A stretch of 64,000 nt of DNA, from positions 129,963 to 193,962 of the forward strand of contig NZ_JAFB01000010.1 of assembly GCF_000519205.1 (NCBI RefSeq), given 5' to 3'. Made by a program: the position numbers and the translations under genes. The notes beneath the pieces were generated by a model. The model was not told where the DNA came from and did not search any database. It worked only from the letters and a program-made list of their open reading frames with translations. Positions 35,265-42,667 of this stretch are shown piece by piece. This DNA is from Amycolatopsis taiwanensis DSM 45107. Its GTDB lineage: Bacteria > Actinomycetota > Actinomycetes > Mycobacteriales > Pseudonocardiaceae. Numbering within the stretch: the first letter of the stretch is position 1; every line of letters starts with the position of its first letter.

Positions 35265-36110
35265 TCAGCGGGGCTGGTTGCGCAGGGCCGCGATCACGTC
35301 GTCGTCCCAGCGGTGGGTGCGAATGAGCCGATAGCGCTCTCCCGCGATGCACAGGTATGCCTCGGCCTCGGTCCGCCGGCCGACCAGATCCGCCTGTCGC
35401 AGCAGGTCCACCACCGGCAGGTACTCCTCGTCGTACCACCGCCGCGCGATCGTCGCGCGGTCCGAATAGGTGCCCTCGTCCTGCATCAGCCGGAACCCCC
35501 AGGCTTCGACGTGCTCTCCGAGCATCGCGTAATGCCACGGGTCGGACAACACTATGCTCGTCCGGGCCCGGCCCGTCAGCGGCACGCGCTCCAGGAAGAG
35601 CCGCCGGTAATCCTTCACGATCAGGTCGCCCCGGTGACGGATCCCATCGGAGCCGAGCCTGGTCCGGACCTCGGTCACCTGGGCCTCTATCGCGGACAAT
35701 CCGAGTGCGTGCGCGACCGAGACGCGGTGGTGGCCGTCGATGACGAAATGCAGTTCGCCGACGCGGTAGACCTCGATGGGCGGGATGCTCTCGCCACGGC
35801 GGGCGGCCTGGGCGAGCCGCTCCCACCGCTCGCGGACGCGGCCGGAGGTGGGGCGGAACCGGCGGTCGAAGTCCCGGCCCCGGTCCACGCTGCCGACGAT
35901 CGACTCGATGGCGATCACGCGCAGCCCGATGCGGCGTTCACTGACGTAGCCGAGTGCGTCCACTACTTCGGCGAACGGCAGCATGATGTTGACGTCGTCG
36001 GGTTCCCGGCGAAGCCGGTTCGCCAGGCGGGACAGCACCTGCCGCCGGCGTACCCGCAGGAAGTCGTGTTCGGCGTCGACGCGGGGGAAACCGCTGTCCC
36101 GGGCGCTCAC
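35265..36110 (-). CDS. ParB/Srx-fold protein
   Basis: 281 residues. The centre (about 110-145) holds the ParB-like motif PPIEVYRVGELHFVIDGHHRVSVAHALG with DGHHR, a pattern shared with ParB/sulfiredoxin-fold nucleotide-using enzymes. No DNA-binding helix-turn-helix of chromosomal ParB is seen, and no ParA is encoded nearby, so a partition role is unlikely. The GTG start overlaps the stop of the upstream phosphoesterase gene (GTGA), so both are made together. An enzyme/phosphatase pairing is a possible reading, not shown. Confidence 0.8.
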   Translation of the reverse strand: MSARDSGFPRVDAEHDFLRVRRRQVLSRLANRLRREPDDVNIMLPFAEVVDALGYVSERRIGLRVIAIESIVGSVDRGRDFDRRFRPTSGRVRERWERLAQAARRGESIPPIEVYRVGELHFVIDGHHRVSVAHALGLSAIEAQVTEVRTRLGSDGIRHRGDLIVKDYRRLFLERVPLTGRARTSIVLSDPWHYAMLGEHVEAWGFRLMQDEGTYSDRATIARRWYDEEYLPVVDLLRQADLVGRRTEAEAYLCIAGERYRLIRTHRWDDDVIAALRNQPR

Positions 36111-36751
36111 AGGACGACCTCGTGCGCGCCGACGACGTTACGGACGCGGGTCTTTCCGAGTCGGTACTCCGGTGGCCGCCGGCCGTAGGGGTGGATGTGC
36201 CCGTGCAGCAGCCATTTCGGCTGCAGCCGTTCCACTGTCCAATGCAGACAATCGAAGCCGTGGTGCGGAGCGTCCTCCCGGTCGCCTAGCCCACGCGGCG
36301 GGGCGTGGGTGAGCAGGATGTCGACGCCGAGCCCGTCCTTGCGACGCCGGTGTTCGGCGGTCCGGACCAGTTTGCGGGCGCGGCGCGCCTGCTGGGACTG
36401 CGTCCACTGGTTGGGCCCGTCGTTGTAGCGCACGGAGCCGCCGAGGCCGGCGATGCGCACGCCCGCGACGTCGATAAGCCGCCCGTCAGCGTTGATCCCG
36501 CCCGGCGGGCCGGGCCAGGCGGTGGGAAAACCATCGTGCAGGAACAGACCACGGTGCCGGGTGAAGCCGGTCAGGTCGGGGTCGTGGTTGCCAGGGACGA
36601 ACACGCACGGCTTGTCCAGCGCGTCTGCCAGGAAGGCCAGGTAGTCGAACGGCAGGTCGCCCGCGCCGAGCACCAGATCGACTTCACGGGTGTGGACCGC
36701 GCCGGCCCACAGCAGCTCGTCGACCTCATCGGCGACCACCAGCGCGCGCAT
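36107..36751 (-). CDS. Metallophosphoesterase
   Basis: 214 residues of the calcineurin-like fold. Metal-binding motifs are GAGDLPFDYL, VPGNHDPD, LLTHAPPRG and LLHGHIHPYG. The first motif, normally D-x-H, reads VVADEVDELL, a substitution seen in some small members and worth noting since it removes one metal-ligand His. Substrate unknown. It is cotranscribed with the ParB-like gene by a four-base overlap. Confidence 0.88.
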   Translation of the reverse strand: MRALVVADEVDELLWAGAVHTREVDLVLGAGDLPFDYLAFLADALDKPCVFVPGNHDPDLTGFTRHRGLFLHDGFPTAWPGPPGGINADGRLIDVAGVRIAGLGGSVRYNDGPNQWTQSQQARRARKLVRTAEHRRRKDGLGVDILLTHAPPRGLGDREDAPHHGFDCLHWTVERLQPKWLLHGHIHPYGRRPPEYRLGKTRVRNVVGAHEVVL

Positions 36752-36784
36752 ACCCCGACGATAGGGCAGGCGAGCCCGGCGAGG

Positions 36785-36898
36785 CTATTTCGCCGTCGCG
36801 AGTTCGGGGTGGTAGGCGATCACGACGGCCACGATGGCGATCCACAGCAGGCACCCCGTGAGGGCCCAGAACTTGAGGTTGGTCAGCATGCGAGACAT
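36785..36898 (-). CDS. Small membrane protein (37 residues) downstream of corA
   Basis: An open frame of 37 codons: starts MSRMLTNLKFW, has one membrane helix (about residues 9-28, rich in Leu, Ile, Val) and ends HPELATAK. The ribosome site AAAGGAG lies seven bases before the ATG, which is the main reason to accept it. It begins 33 bases after the corA stop on the same strand, so it is probably in the corA transcript and could be a small partner of the transporter, as short membrane peptides often are. No family recognised. Confidence 0.6.
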   Translation of the reverse strand: MSRMLTNLKFWALTGCLLWIAIVAVVIAYHPELATAK

Positions 36899-36931
36899 TC
36901 GAAACTCCTTTCGTGCCGATTCAGGAATGGT

Positions 36932-38014
36932 TCACAGCCACTTGTTCTTCCTGAATATTCGGTAGAGGAGCAGGCAGGCCAGGAGAATGACGACCAGTAC
37001 CACGGGATAGCCGAACTTCGTGTGCACTTCGGGCATGTAGTCGAAGTTCATGCCGTAGATGCCGGCGATCATCGTCGGCACCGTGATCATCGCGGCCCAG
37101 GCGGTGATCTTGCGCATGTCGGTGTTCTGCTGCAACGAGATCTTCGCGACCGTGGCGTCGACCAGCGTGGTCAGCAGTTCGTCGTAGGCGGCGACGCGCT
37201 CGGACACCGTGGTCAGGTGGTCGTCGACGTCCCGGAAGTACGAGCGCACCTCGTCGGGCACCAGCCGCGTGAAGCCCTCGGCCAGCCGCCGTACCGGCGC
37301 GGCCAGCGGCATCACGGCGCGGCGTAGTTCCAGCACCTCGCGCTTCATCAGGTAGATCTGCTCGGCGCTGACCTGGGTGCGGGGCGCGAACACCCGGGTT
37401 TCCATTTCCTCGATGTCGTCTTCGACCGCGCTGGAGACCTCGAGGTACTGGTCGACGACGTGGTCGGTGATGGCGTGCAGCACCGCGGCCGGGCCGTTGG
37501 AGAGCTGCTCGGCGTCCTCGTCGAGTTCGCGGCGCAGCCGGGCCAGCCCCGAGTGCCCGCCGTGCCGGACGGTGATGATGAAGTCCACCCCGAGAAACGC
37601 CATCAGCTCGCCGGTTTCGACGATTTCGTTGGCCGTGGTCGGAGACTCGTGTTCGGCGTAGCGGAGGGTCTTCAGGACCATGAACAACGTGTCGTCGTAA
37701 CGTTCGAGCTTCGGTCGCTGGTGTGCCTGCACGGCGTCCTCGACGGCGAGTTCGTGCAGCCCGTAGGCCTCCGCGATGCCCTGGATCTGCTGCTCGTCCG
37801 GCTCGTGCAGCCCGATCCAGACGAACCCGTCGCGCCGCCGGCGCACCTCCTTGATGGCCTCGGCGTGCGTCCAGCGACCGGGCAGCCGTTTACCGTCGAC
37901 ATACACGGCGCAGTCGACGATGTAGGCCGACAGGGGTACCGGAACGGGCGGTCGAAGCCGGCCGCGACCGTTGCCCCGGCCGCGCAGACCACCGAGCGAA
38001 GGTAACGTGGGCAT
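36932..38014 (-). CDS. corA: Magnesium transporter CorA
   Basis: 360 residues. A long cytoplasmic N-terminal domain precedes two C-terminal membrane helices, with the selectivity motif GMN at 321-323 (IAGIYGMNFDYMPE) at the end of the first. The charged tail FRKNKWL is typical. It forms a pentameric Mg2+ (and Co2+) channel. An AGGAG site precedes the ATG. Its 5' region holds a candidate leader peptide gene, 88 bases upstream of the start. Confidence 0.95.
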   Translation of the reverse strand: MPTLPSLGGLRGRGNGRGRLRPPVPVPLSAYIVDCAVYVDGKRLPGRWTHAEAIKEVRRRRDGFVWIGLHEPDEQQIQGIAEAYGLHELAVEDAVQAHQRPKLERYDDTLFMVLKTLRYAEHESPTTANEIVETGELMAFLGVDFIITVRHGGHSGLARLRRELDEDAEQLSNGPAAVLHAITDHVVDQYLEVSSAVEDDIEEMETRVFAPRTQVSAEQIYLMKREVLELRRAVMPLAAPVRRLAEGFTRLVPDEVRSYFRDVDDHLTTVSERVAAYDELLTTLVDATVAKISLQQNTDMRKITAWAAMITVPTMIAGIYGMNFDYMPEVHTKFGYPVVLVVILLACLLLYRIFRKNKWL

Positions 38015-38102
38015 GGGATCTCCTGGCTGACGTAGTGCGTGCTACGACCGCCGAGCGGTTCTCCTCCGCCCGGCCTTGACCAGCGTTGTCCCAGAAAGCG
38101 GC

Positions 38103-38180
38103 CTACCGGCCGAGGATCGAACGGGCGGGCAGGCTGGGAACGCTGGCTTTACTAGGGAGCGGACTATCACCACTGCTCAT
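38103..38180 (-). CDS. Candidate corA leader peptide (25 residues)
   Basis: A 25-codon frame upstream of corA on the same strand: MSSGDSPLPSK at the start, and four prolines (7, 9, 15, 18) in the first 18 residues; it ends SILGR then TAG. The sequence AAGGAGGTGA at 38191-38200, complementary over ten bases to the 3' end of 16S rRNA, lies 10 bases before the ATG. Leader peptides with prolines control Mg transporter genes in enteric bacteria (mgtL; corL upstream of corA), so a similar role is suggested. Between its stop and corA are 88 bases with small inverted repeats (CGTAG...CTACG; ACCGC...GCGGT). No similarity to known leaders is claimed. Confidence 0.5.
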   Translation of the reverse strand: MSSGDSPLPSKASVPSLPARSILGR

Positions 38181-38314
38181 ATTGCGTTCCTCACCTCCTT
38201 GGGCCGACGTTCGACCGGCGCCGTTGACGCGCCGCCACCGATCACCGAGGGTACTCCTCGACATCGGTGAATGTCGCTTCAGGTCGGTGTGGTGTTACCC
38301 GCAGGGAGGTCGGA

Positions 38315-38818
38315 GTGCAGTTCGGGCGGTATTTCGAGGAGTTCGAGGTCGGTGCGGTGTACCGGCACTGGCCGGGCAAGACGGTGACCGAGTACGACGA
38401 TCACCTGTTCTGCCTGCTCACGATGAACCACCATCCGCTGCACCTGGATGCGCACTACGCTGGAGAGACCACCGACTTCGGCCGGAACGTGGTGGTCGGG
38501 AACTACGTGTACTCGCTGCTGCTGGGCATGTCCGTGGCCGACGTTTCGGGCCAGGCGATCGCCAACCTCGAGGTCGAGTCGCTACGGCACGTCAAGCCGA
38601 CGTTTCACGGGGATACGATCTACGGTGAGACCGAGGTGCTGGAAAAGACCCCGTCGAAGTCGAAAGACGACCGTGGCGTGGTGTACGTGGAGACGCGCGG
38701 ATACAAACAGGACGGCACGATAGTGTGCGTGTTCCGCCGCAAGGTGCTGGTGCCCAGGCAGTCCTACGGGCAGGCGCGTGGTGGTGAGCAACCAGGTCGT
38801 CCAGTGCCGCACGAGTAG
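38315..38818 (+). CDS. MaoC-family dehydratase
   Basis: 167 residues of hot-dog fold. Features include YRHWPGKTVTEYDDHLFCLLTMNHHPLHLDAHYA, in which N-H-x-x-H residues fit the hydratase active site of the MaoC/(R)-specific enoyl-CoA hydratase family, and FGRNVVVGNYVYSLLLGMSV. Such proteins often act in acyl-CoA hydration. The start is GTG 38315 after GGGAGGT. Transcribed divergently from corA. Confidence 0.88.
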   Translation: MQFGRYFEEFEVGAVYRHWPGKTVTEYDDHLFCLLTMNHHPLHLDAHYAGETTDFGRNVVVGNYVYSLLLGMSVADVSGQAIANLEVESLRHVKPTFHGDTIYGETEVLEKTPSKSKDDRGVVYVETRGYKQDGTIVCVFRRKVLVPRQSYGQARGGEQPGRPVPHE

Positions 38819-38857
38819 GCAGTCCGGGGCGGCGGCAGTGATGCGGGAGGTGGGCGC

Positions 38858-39949
38858 ATGCCCCTGGAAGAAGTGAAGCAGGGCCTGCGAGACTTCGCGG
38901 CCGGAGCGGCCGGCACGTCGCCGCTGTACGAGCACCTGGCCGAGCGGGCCGCGGAGGACGCCGACGTGGCCGGCTTGCTGGCGCCGGGCGACGATCCGGC
39001 CCTTCTGTTCGCCGCGGCACACCGGTTGGTCCAGGCCGATCCGATTCACCCGCTGTCGCGCTACTACCCGTCACTGGGCGGCTTCGACGGCGTCGACGAC
39101 GGCACCTGGCCCACCTTCCGCGAGTTCCTGCTCGCCCGCGCCGACCGGGTACGAGAGCTGATCTCGACGCGCGAGATCGTGAACAACGAGGTCGGCCGGG
39201 CGACCGGGCTGTACCCCGCGGTCGCCATGGCCGCCAAGGAGGCGGGCGGCAAGATCGCGCTGCTCGAGGTCGGGTGCGGCGCGGGATTGCTGCTCGGCCT
39301 GGACCGGTTCGGCTACCACTACCAGTGCGACGGTGGCGAGCAGATCGTGGCCGGACCGGCCAAGGCCGCGGTCGGGTTGCACTGCGCGCTGGACCTCGGT
39401 CCGGGTGCGGCGCTCCCCAAGCTGCCGAAGAAGATCACCGTGAGCGCGAAACTGGGTCTGGACCCGACGCTGATCGACGCGTCCGACGAGGACGAGCTGG
39501 CCTGGCTCGAGGCGTGCGTGTGGGCCGACCAGCTCGATCGCATCCGGATGCTGCGCACGGCCGCGGCAGCCCAGCGCAAGGACCCGCCGGAACTGGTCAC
39601 CGGGGACGCGGTGGACGATCTCGCCGCGGTCGCCGCACGGGTGCCCCAGGACGTGCCGCTGGTGGTGGTGACCTGCCGGGTCCTGGGTCACATCGCGGAG
39701 GAACGGCGGGCCGACTTCGTTTCCGGCCTGGCCAAACTGGCCGCCGACCGCCCGCTGTGGTGGGTCACCGACGAGCCCTACGAGGTGGCGCTGTCGTACG
39801 TCCTGCCGGGCCGCGACGAGTTGGCGTTCTGGGGTGCGGCTGGTGCGTGCACACTCGGGTTGGTCAGGTGGCGCGACGGCATCGCCGACGCGGTCGCCAT
39901 GGCCCATACCTCCCGCTACGGCCACCGCATGACCTGGCTCGCCTCCTAG
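38858..39949 (+). CDS. DUF2332 family protein
   Basis: 363 residues. The DUF2332 pattern is visible: SPLYEHLAERAAED at the start, ADPIHPLSRYYPSLGG near residue 64, LLEVGCGAGLLLGLDRFGY near 130 (a methyltransferase-like Gly motif) and VVVTCRVLGHIAEERRADFVSGL near 270. The SAM-type motif suggests a Rossmann core but enzymatic activity is unproven. The split palindromic element follows its stop at 60 bases. Confidence 0.85.
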   Translation: MPLEEVKQGLRDFAAGAAGTSPLYEHLAERAAEDADVAGLLAPGDDPALLFAAAHRLVQADPIHPLSRYYPSLGGFDGVDDGTWPTFREFLLARADRVRELISTREIVNNEVGRATGLYPAVAMAAKEAGGKIALLEVGCGAGLLLGLDRFGYHYQCDGGEQIVAGPAKAAVGLHCALDLGPGAALPKLPKKITVSAKLGLDPTLIDASDEDELAWLEACVWADQLDRIRMLRTAAAAQRKDPPELVTGDAVDDLAAVAARVPQDVPLVVVTCRVLGHIAEERRADFVSGLAKLAADRPLWWVTDEPYEVALSYVLPGRDELAFWGAAGACTLGLVRWRDGIADAVAMAHTSRYGHRMTWLAS

Positions 39950-40010
39950 GGACTGACGTGGTTTACCTGCCGGTGCCTCACCGCAACCGGCTCCGCCATG
40001 AAAACGCGCT

Positions 40011-40155
40011 GGTTTTGGAGGAAGGTGGGTTTACTACGGATAGTCACACGCTCCCGGGGACGGCTCGGTCCGGGCTCCGAGCCAACCGCGGGTTGGCCGC
40101 CCAGGGGACGTCCGTACCTTCAGTTGTTTCGTAGCAAATCCACCTTGCTCCACTA
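40011..40155. repeat. Dispersed palindromic element, copy 4 (split by 81 bases)
   Basis: Left arm 40011-40044 (ggttttggaggaaggtgg... ending ctacggatagt, as in copy 1) and right arm 40126-40155 (gtttcgtagcaaatccacc..., as in copy 8). Between the arms are 81 bases, 40045-40125, containing cggctcggtccgggctccga, similar to a piece of the 14176 repeat. The element lies between convergent DUF2332 and NUDIX genes. The NUDIX stop codon falls in its outer edge, where other copies have AAAAC and this one has ACTAC. Confidence 0.85.
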
Positions 40156-40554
40156 CCGGGAGGGGAGCCGGCCCCAGGCGCGGAGGGTGTCGGCGAGTCC
40201 CTCGGTGAGGTCGAGGCGCGCGAAGACGGCGGCGTCGACCCAGCGTGCGTCGGCCGCGTCGTCGCCGGGTCGCAGCCGCCCGCCGCGGACCTCGCACAGG
40301 TAGTCGTAGATCTCGTACCGGCCACGTACGACCATGCCGGCAAGTTCGCCGGGGACCACGTCGAGGCCGGTTTCCTCCCACAGCTCGCGCACTACGGCCG
40401 CGTGGTCCGTTTCGCCCCTTTCCACTCGGCCGCCTGGTATGGACCAGAGCCCACGCCCGGGGTCGTGGCCGCGCTGGATCAGCAGCAGGCGCCCGGTGTC
40501 GTCGAAAGTGATGCCACCCACACACCGCACCAAGAGCCGGTCACTCGCCTGCAC
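40153..40554 (-). CDS. NUDIX hydrolase
   Basis: 133 residues. The NUDIX box is complete at 41-66: GGRVERGETDHAAVVRELWEETGLDV (G-x5-E-x7-REUxEExGU). It hydrolyses a nucleoside diphosphate linked to another group; substrate unknown. The GTG start at 40554 has only a weak ribosome site. The stop codon lies within the edge of palindromic copy 4, so the C-terminal end may have been shaped by that element. Confidence 0.9.
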   Translation of the reverse strand: MQASDRLLVRCVGGITFDDTGRLLLIQRGHDPGRGLWSIPGGRVERGETDHAAVVRELWEETGLDVVPGELAGMVVRGRYEIYDYLCEVRGGRLRPGDDAADARWVDAAVFARLDLTEGLADTLRAWGRLPSR

Positions 40555-40770
40555 CAGCCGAGACTATCCCGCCGATCACCAGCCGTGCGCCACGCATCAG
40601 AAGCTGATCTTGTTCCGCGACGTGTACACAGAGAGTAGTCATGCGGTATGATCGCGCGCGGGCACTGACCCAAGCGCGGGACTTCCCTCCCGCGTTGGAC
40701 CTCGGTGCGGTACAACATAACTGGTGACCTTGCTAGACCGATGCCGGAGCAAGAGACGGGATTGATCGTT

Positions 40771-40932
40771 GTGAACGCGAAGAAGCTAGCCGGACTCCTG
40801 GGTATCGCGTTGGTCTTGTTCTTCGTGATCGCCCAGCCAGGTTCCGCGGCGAACCTGGTCACGAACGTCCTCGACTTCCTGCGTAGCTCGGCAGAGGCCG
40901 TGATCACCTTCGTCAGCAACGTGTTCAGCTAA
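40771..40932 (+). CDS. Small membrane protein upstream of the PH-domain gene
   Basis: 53 residues: one hydrophobic helix (LAGLLGIALVLFFVIAQPGSA), then an amphipathic part ending VITFVSNVFS. The start is GTG 40771 (VNAKKLAG); ATG 40741 is an in-frame alternative. It lies 12 bases before the PH-domain gene and small proteins of this layout pair with such genes in actinobacteria. An AT-rich stretch near 40708 (tacaacataa) is the likeliest promoter. Confidence 0.75.
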   Translation: MNAKKLAGLLGIALVLFFVIAQPGSAANLVTNVLDFLRSSAEAVITFVSNVFS

Positions 40933-40944
40933 GCGGCGTCGCCC

Positions 40945-41505
40945 ATGTTCGCCCCTCGCGATCCCGACGAGTACCTACTCGACACCGAGCGTCGGGTCAT
41001 TCGCATCCGGCGGCACTGGGCGGTGCTGGCCTGGGACACCATCGAGGCGATCTGTCTGCTCGCGATCTGCGTGATGGTGTCCTACCTGTTGCCCAGTTCG
41101 CTCTGGCTCGTGCAGAACGTGCTCTGGTACGCCGCGCTGCTGGTCGTACTGGTCTACGCCTACAAGGTCATCGAATGGTGGGTGGAGCGCCTTGTGGTGA
41201 CGGACAAACGGTTCGTGCTGACCACCGGCGTGATCACCACCAAGGTGGCCATGATGCCGCTCAGCAAGGTCACCGACCTCACCTACCAGCGCAGCGCCTC
41301 GGGCCGGATATTCGGCTACGGCACGGTCATCGTCGAGTCGGCCGGGCAGATCCAGGCGCTCAACCGGATCGACTTCCTGCCCCGGCCCGAGGAGTTCTAC
41401 GACACCATCTCCGAACTGGTCTTCGGCGACAAGGCGAAGCAGGCCGAGCGGTTCTCGATGATCAAGGCACAACGCCGGGCCCAAGGGAAGAAGATGGTCG
41501 GCTGA
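40945..41505 (+). CDS. PH domain-containing (YdbS-like) membrane protein
   Basis: 186 residues. Two membrane helices (about 27-45 and 50-70) are followed by a bacterial PH-like domain: ERLVVTDKRFVLTTGVITTKVAMMPLSKVTDLTYQRSASGRIFGYGTVIVESAGQ. The domain binds proteins or lipids at the membrane; the biological role is unknown. It is in an operon with the preceding small membrane protein. Confidence 0.88.
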   Translation: MFAPRDPDEYLLDTERRVIRIRRHWAVLAWDTIEAICLLAICVMVSYLLPSSLWLVQNVLWYAALLVVLVYAYKVIEWWVERLVVTDKRFVLTTGVITTKVAMMPLSKVTDLTYQRSASGRIFGYGTVIVESAGQIQALNRIDFLPRPEEFYDTISELVFGDKAKQAERFSMIKAQRRAQGKKMVG

Positions 41506-41587
41506 CCAGCCGGAAACCCGGGCACCGCCGCAGGCGGCCGGAGTGCCACCGGCCGGTGCTGCCCCGGGTTCGGTAAGAATGGGCGGG

Positions 41588-42448
41588 ATGCGCATCGACC
41601 TGCACACCCACTCGACCATGTCGGATGGCACGGACACGCCGGCGGAACTGGTGGCCGTCGCGGCCGCCGCGGGGCTGGACGTGATCGCGCTCACCGATCA
41701 CGACACCACCGCGGGCTGGGCCGGGGCGATCGAGGCCCTGCCCGCCGGGCTCACCCTCATCCCCGGTGCCGAACTGTCCTGCGTGAGCACATCCGACTCG
41801 GGCCGCCCGATCAGCGTGCACCTGCTGGCGTACCTGTTCGATCCGGCCGCGCCCGCCCTGGTCGCCGAGCAGCAGCGACTTCGGCGTGAGCGCCGGGACC
41901 GGTTGCGCGCGATGGCGGAGCGGATGGCCGCCGACGGGCTGCCCATCGACGCCGACGAGGTGCTCGGCCGGCTGCCCGCGGATTCGCCGGCCGGGCGGCC
42001 GCACCTGGCGCAGGCGTTGGTCCGGGCCGGCCTGGTGGCCACTGTGGACGAAGCATTCGCCGAGTACCTGAGCAATGGTCGTGGTTACTACCTGTCACGG
42101 CAGGACACGCCGGTCGAGACCGCGATCGACATGATCGCCGACGCGGGCGGGGTGACCGTGGTCGCCCACCCGTTCGCGCGCAGCCGCGGCCGGGTCATCT
42201 CGGCCGAGAACATCGCGGCGCTGGCCGAGCGCGGGCTGGCCGGTGTCGAGGTCGATCATCCCAACCACGACGAGGCCACCCGCGCGGAACTGCGGGTGCT
42301 CGCTCGTGAGCTCGGCTTGGTGCAGACCGGGTCGAGCGATTATCACGGCACCAACAAGACCATTCCGATCGGCGCGAACACCACCGATCCCGAAGCGTTC
42401 GAAGCGCTGGTCGCGAAGGCATCCGGACAGCCGATCGCGGTTGGTTGA
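41588..42448 (+). CDS. PHP-domain metal-dependent phosphoesterase
   Basis: 286 residues. PHP motifs: DLHTHSTMSDGT at the N-terminus, ALTDHDTTAG, IPGAELSC, the later VVAHPFARSRGRV and SSDYHGTN. This is the layout of 3',5'-nucleoside bisphosphate phosphatases and RNase AM-type 5'-3' exoribonucleases (TrpH/YciV group). The ATG at 41588 is used; ATG 41579 is in frame. Substrate unproven. Confidence 0.9.
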   Translation: MRIDLHTHSTMSDGTDTPAELVAVAAAAGLDVIALTDHDTTAGWAGAIEALPAGLTLIPGAELSCVSTSDSGRPISVHLLAYLFDPAAPALVAEQQRLRRERRDRLRAMAERMAADGLPIDADEVLGRLPADSPAGRPHLAQALVRAGLVATVDEAFAEYLSNGRGYYLSRQDTPVETAIDMIADAGGVTVVAHPFARSRGRVISAENIAALAERGLAGVEVDHPNHDEATRAELRVLARELGLVQTGSSDYHGTNKTIPIGANTTDPEAFEALVAKASGQPIAVG

Positions 42449-42506
42449 GGCTCCGGGAGGCATCGATCACGCTCGTCGAAGGTTGATGATCATCCGCCCG
42501 GCTCCG

Positions 42507-42538
42507 GGTTTGTGGAGCAAGGCGTGTTTGCTACGGAT
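42507..42538. repeat. Dispersed palindromic element, copy 5 (single left arm)
   Basis: ggtttgtggagcaaggcgtg followed by tttgctacggat: the left arm only, of the ggcgtg subtype. It runs into unrelated DNA with no right arm nearby, so it is a half-element, perhaps left after deletion or recombination. It stands 58 bases after the PHP gene stop, in the 219-base gap before the next membrane protein gene. Confidence 0.7.
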
Positions 42539-42667
42539 ACGGCTCGGCCCGTTCGACGTCGCTCCATGTTGACGCCGGTTGTCGCTTGAAGCAGGAAGGC
42601 GAAGGCGCTCCTGCTGCCTACGCTTTCGTGTGGTCGCAACAAGCCGGATATGGAGAGCACGAAGCGT

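Noticed and set aside
35265-36110. Chromosome-partition ParB with nearby parS sites
   Set aside because: No helix-turn-helix ParB DNA-binding domain, no ParA gene beside it, and I saw no parS-type 16-bp palindromes (tgtttcacgtgaaaca-like).
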